In this document: positions 56,299-60,354 of the stretch, piece by piece
Position numbering within the stretch: position 1 is the stretch's first letter
How the letters are laid out: the number at the start of each line of letters is the position of its first letter
Origin: Streptomyces sp. A012304
GTDB taxonomy: Bacteria; Actinomycetota; Actinomycetes; Streptomycetales; Streptomycetaceae
Reading direction: 5' to 3'
DNA length: 60,354 bases
NCBI RefSeq assembly: GCF_026008495.1
Contig: NZ_BQUN01000064.1
Span: forward strand, 1 to 60,354
The notes under the pieces: generated by a model
Databases searched by the model: none
What the model saw: the letters and a program-made list of their open reading frames with translations, nothing else
What the model was told of the DNA's origin: nothing
Made by a program: the position numbers and the translations under genes

Positions 56299-57075
56299 TC
56301 ATTTCTTCCGTCGCCCGCAGGCGAGGATCATTCCCGTGTATCCGTCGCGCACCAGTTGCTTCGGATTGGCCATGCGATGGATCGTGAGATCTTCCGCATG
56401 ACCGCTGAGCACGGTCCGCACTTCGGATTCGTCCACGTCTCGGGCCGGGAATTCATGGGCGCCCACCCGATATCCCTCGGAATGTTCCATGAAGGCGGCG
56501 GCGAAAGGGGCGCCGGGATTCAACGCGCGCATGAAGCAGCCGACTCCGCGGCGGAATTCCGTGAGGGAGTTGGTGATGGATTCCGCGACGAAGAACATGG
56601 TGCCGAGGTCCCAGCGCCGGCCGCCGCCGCAGAGGTCGAAGAGGCTGCCCGCCTCGGGCCGCTGGACGGCTTCCTTGAACCGCACCCTGGGGTCCGTGTC
56701 CAGCGTGGCATATGCCTCGTCCTTGCAGAGGACCTCCCAGAACCGGTCCCAGTGGGGGTCGTAGTGGGAGAGCTGGCCGCGCAGGTACTCCAGGTTCTTC
56801 GAGGACCGCTCCAGCAGGGTGATCCGGTCGCACCAGGGAAGCATGGCGAGAGCGGGATAGAGATTGGGCCCCGCGCCGACATCGATACCGGAAGCCACCC
56901 GGCCGCCACCGTCCCGGAAATGATCACTGAAGTGATCGCGCACCAGGGACAGGATCTCCTCGTCCACGGCCTGGATCTCCAGGTAATTGCGCTCGATGTA
57001 CGCGTGGGGATCGAAGTCGTCCCAACGCACCTGCGCATTCAACTTCTGGTCAACCGTGGGCGGTCCCGGGGTCAT
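56299..57075 (-). CDS. SCO2525 family SAM-dependent methyltransferase (NNMT/PNMT-like)
   Basis: 258 residues, Rossmann methyltransferase. Motif I SGIDVGAGPNLYPAL (64-70 DVGAGPN), motif II region ITLLERSSKNLEYLRGQL, post-motif FVAESITNSLTEFRRGVGCFMRALNPGAPF and YTGMILACGR at the end. It resembles the NNMT/PNMT/TEMT small-molecule N-methyltransferases; substrate unknown. First gene of the block. TAGGCT lies 6 nt before ATG 57075, so the transcript may be leaderless; no Shine-Dalgarno is seen. Confidence 0.85.
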   Translation of the reverse strand: MTPGPPTVDQKLNAQVRWDDFDPHAYIERNYLEIQAVDEEILSLVRDHFSDHFRDGGGRVASGIDVGAGPNLYPALAMLPWCDRITLLERSSKNLEYLRGQLSHYDPHWDRFWEVLCKDEAYATLDTDPRVRFKEAVQRPEAGSLFDLCGGGRRWDLGTMFFVAESITNSLTEFRRGVGCFMRALNPGAPFAAAFMEHSEGYRVGAHEFPARDVDESEVRTVLSGHAEDLTIHRMANPKQLVRDGYTGMILACGRRKK

Positions 57076-57209
57076 TGGTTCAGCCTAGCAGTACGCCCAG
57101 GTCTTGAAGGAGCGGATGCACCGGGCAATGATGGACGATCAGGTATGCATATCGCACAAGAGCGAGGGCAAGAGCCATTCGCTTTGTCGATCCTTCACAA
57201 GGGGACGGT

Positions 57210-57728
57210 ATGACTCCTCTTCCCGGAGATCGTTTTCCGTCGGCCGCCGGTTCGACAGCGGACCGGGTGGCCGGGGAAACGCCCTTACGGATCAGAGCGG
57301 CCACGGAGGAGGATCTGCCCACTGTCGTCCGCCTCGACGCGGAGGCCTTCCCCTCCGACCCCTACCCCTACTTCGTCCTGCGCCAGATGCTGGCCTCGTT
57401 CCCGGACTACGTGTTCGTCGTGGACGACGGCGAGGACCTGGTCGGGTACGTGCTCTCGACGCCGCCGAACGCGGCCCGGAGCTGGATCCTGAGTCTCGGC
57501 ATCGCGCCCGGGCTGCGCGGACAGGGCCTCGGCCGGCAGCTGATGACGCGGATACTGGACCACCTGCGCGCGGAGGGCGTCCGCTCCGTGTCCCTCTCGG
57601 TGGAGCCCGGCAACGACACGGCCGTGGCGCTCTACCAGAGCCTGGGCTTCGTCCCCGACGCCGACGGCCCCCGCAAGGACTACTTCGGCCCCGGCGCCCA
57701 CCGGCTGCTGATGACGCTCAGCCTGTGA
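57210..57728 (+). CDS. GNAT N-acetyltransferase with a TTA codon
   Basis: 172 residues. GNAT fold from residue 26: LRIRAATEEDLPTVVRLDAEAF, VVDDGEDLVGYVLST, acetyl-CoA loop GLRGQGLGRQLMTRIL, and VSLSVEPGNDTAVALYQSLGF, close to RimI-like enzymes. ATG 57210 follows AAGGGGACGG. Leu26 is TTA (57285-57287), directly at the domain start, so it is inside the gene with any start. Divergent from the methyltransferase gene (134-nt gap); its end overlaps the convergent phosphatase-like gene by 11 nt. Confidence 0.88.
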   Translation: MTPLPGDRFPSAAGSTADRVAGETPLRIRAATEEDLPTVVRLDAEAFPSDPYPYFVLRQMLASFPDYVFVVDDGEDLVGYVLSTPPNAARSWILSLGIAPGLRGQGLGRQLMTRILDHLRAEGVRSVSLSVEPGNDTAVALYQSLGFVPDADGPRKDYFGPGAHRLLMTLSL

Positions 57729-58260
57729 GACCGGCGGCGCCCGTCGGGGTGAACCTCCGCACATAACGCCGCTGCCAGGGCGTCTCCACGGCGTGCCGGT
57801 CGTAGTGCCGGCGCACGAAGTCGACCGCCTCGGCGGCCGGTACGCCGTCCAGCACCGCCAGACACGCCAGCGCCGTTCCCGTACGGCCGCGTCCGCCGCC
57901 GCAGGCGACCTCCACGCGCTCGCCTGCCGCCCGCCGCCAGGCCTCGGCCAGCGCCGTGCGGGCGTCCCCACGGTCGGCGGGCAACCGGAAGTCGGGCCAG
58001 CGGATCCAGCGCGCCTCCCAGGCGACCTCCGGGGGCCGGGAGCCGAGGAGGTACAGGCCGTACGAGGGGACGGGAGCCGCCGGATCCAGGGGCCGGCGCA
58101 GGCCGCGCCCGCGCACCAGCCGCCCGGACGGCAGCTCCAGCACACCGGGCCCGCCCGGCCGCCACGCCCACTCGCCCCGATCCCGCCGCCCGCTCGCCGG
58201 ATCCCGCTCCCGATCCCCGTCCCGCCGGCCCGCCCGACCGCTCCCCGACTCCTGTTCCAT
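57718..58260 (-). CDS. Protein-tyrosine-phosphatase-like protein
   Basis: A 180-residue protein with a disordered Arg/Asp-rich N-terminus (about 40 residues) and a small phosphatase-like domain. The signature VEVACGGGRGRTGTALAC fits Cys-x5-Arg-Thr/Ser, although the histidine that usually precedes the cysteine is alanine. WIRWPDFRLPADRGDA could carry the general acid Asp. Typical small cyclin-like PTP of actinobacteria; activity not proven. Convergent overlap of 11 nt with the GNAT gene. Confidence 0.75.
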   Translation of the reverse strand: MEQESGSGRAGRRDGDRERDPASGRRDRGEWAWRPGGPGVLELPSGRLVRGRGLRRPLDPAAPVPSYGLYLLGSRPPEVAWEARWIRWPDFRLPADRGDARTALAEAWRRAAGERVEVACGGGRGRTGTALACLAVLDGVPAAEAVDFVRRHYDRHAVETPWQRRYVRRFTPTGAAGLTG

Positions 58261-58340
58261 GCCCCCATTCGAACCCGTCCGCGATTCCCGGGCAACCGAT
58301 TCCGTCCGACCGGCGGTCTGGAGGGCGAGGAGGGTGCTTG

Positions 58341-58871
58341 ATGCAGGCCGAACTTGAGGCCCAGTTCCAGGAGTTCGTCAGGGCGCGGTGGTCGCGGCTG
58401 GTCCGGACCGCCTATCTGCTCACGGGCGACGCGCACCACGCGGAGGACCTGACACAGACCGCGCTGGCGAAGGCGTACCGGTCGTGGCGGCGGATCGCGC
58501 GCAGCGACAGTCCGGAGGCCTACGTCCGCCGGATGCTGGTCAGCTGCAACAGCGACCGGTTCCGCAAACGGCGGGTCACCGAGGCGCTGACCGCGGCGCC
58601 GCCCGAGACACCGGGGCGCGACGAAGCGGTCGGTCAGGTGGAGGAGCGCGGCACCCTGCTCGCCGGGCTGGCCCTGCTGCCCGCCAAACAGCGGGCGGTG
58701 GTGGTCCTGCGGTACTGGGAGGACCTCTCCGAGGCGGAGGTGGCCGAGGTGCTCGGCTGCTCGACCGGCACGGTCAAGAGCCAGGCGTCGAAGGGGCTGG
58801 CCAAGCTGCGCACGTACCCGGGACTGGCCCGGGAGGGCCGCGCGGTGTCCGGGCCGGGAGGCGGAAAGTGA
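58341..58871 (+). CDS. SigE-family RNA polymerase sigma-70 factor (ECF)
   Basis: 176 residues. Region 2 FQEFVRARWSRLVRTAYLLTGDAHHAEDLTQTALAKAYRSW, linker, region 4 LPAKQRAVVVLRYWEDLSEAEVAEVLGCSTGTVKSQASKGLAKLR. This is the SigE/SCO-type family with the WSRLVRTAYLLTG hallmark. ATG 58341 has AGGAGG 7 nt upstream. Its stop overlaps the start of the next gene (GTGA), which makes that gene its probable regulator. Confidence 0.93.
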   Translation: MQAELEAQFQEFVRARWSRLVRTAYLLTGDAHHAEDLTQTALAKAYRSWRRIARSDSPEAYVRRMLVSCNSDRFRKRRVTEALTAAPPETPGRDEAVGQVEERGTLLAGLALLPAKQRAVVVLRYWEDLSEAEVAEVLGCSTGTVKSQASKGLAKLRTYPGLAREGRAVSGPGGGK

Positions 58872-59767
58872 ACCACGGAGCAGACAGCGAACGGGACTTC
58901 GAGGAACTGGTGAGGGAACTGATGACGGACGACGCTTACACCATCCAGCCTTCCGCCGCGCCCTACCAGGCGATCAGGCGGCGGGGCCTGGTCGAGCGGC
59001 GGCGGCGGATCGCGGTGACGGGGGCGGCACTGGTGGGGCTGGCCGCGGTGCCGGCGGGGGCGTACGCCGTGGCCGGGGGGAACGGGGGCGGGGACGCTGA
59101 CCCGACGACGCCCATGTCGTCGGTCAGCGCCCCGCAGAGCCCCACCCCGAGCGCCCCCGAGCAGGCGGCCTCCGGGGGGTTGCTGCTGGACGGGGTGACC
59201 GTGGAGCAGGCCGAGGACGGACTGGAGAAGTGCCTCGCCTACGACGACGCGAAGCCGTCGGGCGGGCTGGAGGAGGACCACCTGGGCACGGCCGGGGACT
59301 ACCGGATCATCCTCGGGATGCACAGCACCGGCGACAGCAACGCGCCGGGCGACGGCATCTACGTCGTCGCCGTCAAGGAGAAGACCGACGTCCGGCTGAT
59401 CTGCACCATCAAGGGCGGAGAGGCGACCGGCATCAACATCAGCTCGCCCGACAACAGTCCGACGGGGACGGTCGTGCCGGACATCAACAGCGGCAAGCTG
59501 TACCAGCAGTCGTACCTGGACAAGGGCAACTGGAAGCTGCCGTTCCGCTGGGGGATCATCGGCACGGTCCAGCCGTCCGTGGCCGAGGTGACCGTCTCCT
59601 ACGGCGACAGCGAGGCCACGGCCACCCTCGACGACGGCTGGTTCGTCGCCGCCGGCATCCTCCATCAGCAGGTCACGCTGGCCCCGCACATCAAGGGCTA
59701 CGACGCCGCCGGCAAGCTGGTCTACGACTCCGACACGGACGAGTCGTACGAGAAGAACCTGCCTTGA
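58868..59767 (+). CDS. Membrane protein coupled to the sigma factor (possible anti-sigma)
   Basis: 299 residues. A short cytoplasmic acidic part (FEELVRELMTDDAYTIQPS) and a basic stretch, one helix (AVTGAALVGLAAVPAGAYAVA, about 51-71), a Pro/Ser linker, then an extracytoplasmic domain (LLLDGVTVEQAEDGLEKCLAY, GIYVVAVKEKTDVRLICTIKGG) with two cysteines. No HxxxCxxC zinc anti-sigma motif. The coupling to the sigma gene argues for a regulator. The final residues (YEKNLP) and the TGA stop lie at the junction with an IS200/IS605 element, so the natural C-terminus may be different. Confidence 0.75.
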   Translation: MNHGADSERDFEELVRELMTDDAYTIQPSAAPYQAIRRRGLVERRRRIAVTGAALVGLAAVPAGAYAVAGGNGGGDADPTTPMSSVSAPQSPTPSAPEQAASGGLLLDGVTVEQAEDGLEKCLAYDDAKPSGGLEEDHLGTAGDYRIILGMHSTGDSNAPGDGIYVVAVKEKTDVRLICTIKGGEATGINISSPDNSPTGTVVPDINSGKLYQQSYLDKGNWKLPFRWGIIGTVQPSVAEVTVSYGDSEATATLDDGWFVAAGILHQQVTLAPHIKGYDAAGKLVYDSDTDESYEKNLP

Positions 59768-59870
59768 CATGCTCCTCGCCCTGAAGGGCGAGGATTCTGG
59801 CCTTCCCGACTGGTTGCTGTGCCGCTACGCGGCACAGCAACCAGTCGGGAATCCGTGGCTTCCTGCTTCT
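59765..59870 (-). ncRNA. Candidate omega-RNA region at the 3' end of tnpB
   Basis: TnpB nucleases use an RNA made from the end of tnpB plus the right end, with guide sequence just outside. Here that region has a 22-bp perfect stem (59803-59824 with 59830-59851, 5-nt loop) followed on the minus strand by the CCTCGCCC hairpin. The guide would come from the end of the sigma-coupled membrane gene (below 59765). Boundaries are inferred. Confidence 0.35.
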
Positions 59871-60354
59871 TCGCGCTGTGCCGGGACTGCTCCTGGTCTT
59901 ACCGGCGCTCCGCAGGCTGATACCGCCAGTCCGGCGGCCGTCTTCACGTTGATCGCGGCGTTGGTGTCCCGGTCGTGGACGGCGCCGCAGGCGGTACACG
60001 TCCATTCCCGCACGTGCAGGGGTTTGGGCCCGTCGCGGTGGCCGCAGGTGGAACAGGTCTGCGAGGTCGGCTCGAACCGGCCGATCTTGATCAGAGTGCG
60101 GCCGTACCGGGCGGCCTTGTAGGTCAGCATGCTGATGAACGAAGCCCAGCCCGCGTCGTGCACGGACTTGGCCAGCCTGGTGCGCGCCAGCCCCACCACC
60201 GACAGGTCCTCCACGGCGATCCCTTGGTTCTCGGAGATCAGCTTCGTGGAGAGCTGGTGATGGAACTCCCGGCGCGCATCAGCCACCTTGGCGTGGGCGC
60301 GGGCGACCTTCTGGCGGGCCTTGGCCCGGTTCTTGGATCCCTTCTGCTTGCGGG
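59825..60354 (-). CDS. tnpB: TnpB RNA-guided endonuclease, C-terminal part (start off-window)
   Basis: About 176 residues are visible, open at the right edge. Basic helix (KNRAKARQKVARAHAKVADARREF), RuvC-II glutamate in IAVEDLSVVGLA, the zinc finger TCSTCGHRD and WTCTACGAVHD, and the RuvC-III aspartate in DRDTNAAINV. RuvC-I lies beyond the window. The stop codon TAG (59827-59825) sits in the loop of a perfect hairpin, so the last residues are encoded by its arm. The visible catalytic residues are intact. Confidence 0.9.
   Translation of the reverse strand, partial: RKQKGSKNRAKARQKVARAHAKVADARREFHHQLSTKLISENQGIAVEDLSVVGLARTRLAKSVHDAGWASFISMLTYKAARYGRTLIKIGRFEPTSQTCSTCGHRDGPKPLHVREWTCTACGAVHDRDTNAAINVKTAAGLAVSACGAPVRPGAVPAQREEAGSHGFPTGCCAA

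Larger units (their letters stand above)
59763..60354 (-). mobile_element. IS200/IS605-type (IS1341-like) element, right end and partial tnpB
   Basis: The right end starts near CTTGACATG (59763). It has a 9-bp-stem hairpin TCCTCGCCC-TGAA-GGGCGAGGA (59773-59794), familiar from Streptomyces IS605-family ends, and continues into tnpB to the window edge. No tnpA or left end is visible. The element is oriented leftward. Confidence 0.75.

Noticed and set aside
50425..57075. Reading the unknown block as a mobile defence island
   Set aside because: No integrase, transposase, direct repeats or tRNA at the borders, GC content like the rest, and core genes on both sides.
57761..57765. TAA on the plus strand in the phosphatase-like gene as a TTA codon
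   Set aside because: Out of frame: the codons read CGT TAT.

Overview
The window is high-GC, gene-dense chromosomal DNA of a Streptomyces. The base composition, frequent GTG starts, rarity of TTA codons, a mycothiol-type isomerase family protein, twin-arginine secreted proteins and a class F sortase all point that way. The gene order (dnaG, dgt, nasA, nirBD, ppdK, dusB, glyS, znuACB-zur, uppS, recO, then a conserved block of unknown genes) matches, as far as I remember, the SCO2459-SCO2530 core region of S. coelicolor. It therefore looks like vertically inherited core chromosome with one insertion-sequence fragment at the right edge. I saw no rRNA, tRNA, CRISPR array or prophage.

Layout. 1-6.1 kb: dnaG (cut by the left edge), an FAD reductase, dgt, a sirohydrochlorin chelatase and a YdcF/SanA-type membrane protein. 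6.2-10.3 kb: a small secreted protein, then a leftward cassette of an AMP-binding enzyme, a membrane NAD(P)H oxidoreductase and an enoyl-CoA hydratase. 10.6-21.9 kb: assimilatory nitrate reductase nasA, and further on a reductase-nirB-nirD operon. Between them lie a maleylpyruvate-isomerase-family protein, an anchored protein, a GGCT-like protein, a class F sortase with its probable substrate, and a TauE/SafE transporter. The chelatase (siroheme) and the nitrate/nitrite genes form one functional theme. 22-26 kb: an SDR, two twin-arginine exported beta-propeller-type proteins and a small secreted protein. 26-34 kb: ppdK with a palindrome-rich upstream region, a ROK repressor and two glycoside hydrolases. 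34-42 kb: an LTA-synthase-like sulfatase, dusB, an MFS exporter, a VOC protein, a TetR-aldo/keto reductase pair and an endonuclease/exonuclease/phosphatase protein. 42-50 kb: glyS, the Zur-controlled zinc uptake operon and zur, uppS, recO and an MFS transporter.

50.4-57.1 kb holds the most interesting block: six tightly packed leftward genes. They encode a SAM methyltransferase, a 621-residue unknown, a MinD/ParA-like protein with a variant P-loop, two unknowns and a two-helix membrane protein with a cytoplasmic domain. By sequence recollection five of them are the SCO2525, SCO2524, SCO2523, SCO2522 and SCO2521 families, which have no known function. Three of the six genes, plus the divergent GNAT gene next to them, each carry one in-frame TTA codon, and I found none in the rest of the window. 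That suggests that this system depends on the developmental tRNA bldA.

57.2-60.35 kb: a GNAT acetyltransferase, a tyrosine-phosphatase-like protein, a SigE-family sigma factor coupled to a membrane protein, and the right end of an IS200/IS605-type element (tnpB C-terminal half). The left boundary of that element coincides with the stop codon of the membrane protein gene.

The non-coding DNA is rich in perfect inverted repeats that look like repressor operators (at about 10.4, 29.0-29.3, 34.2, 37.3 and 41.0 kb) and has two Zur-box-like sites at 44.0 kb. All functional statements come from reading motifs by eye; no database search was run.
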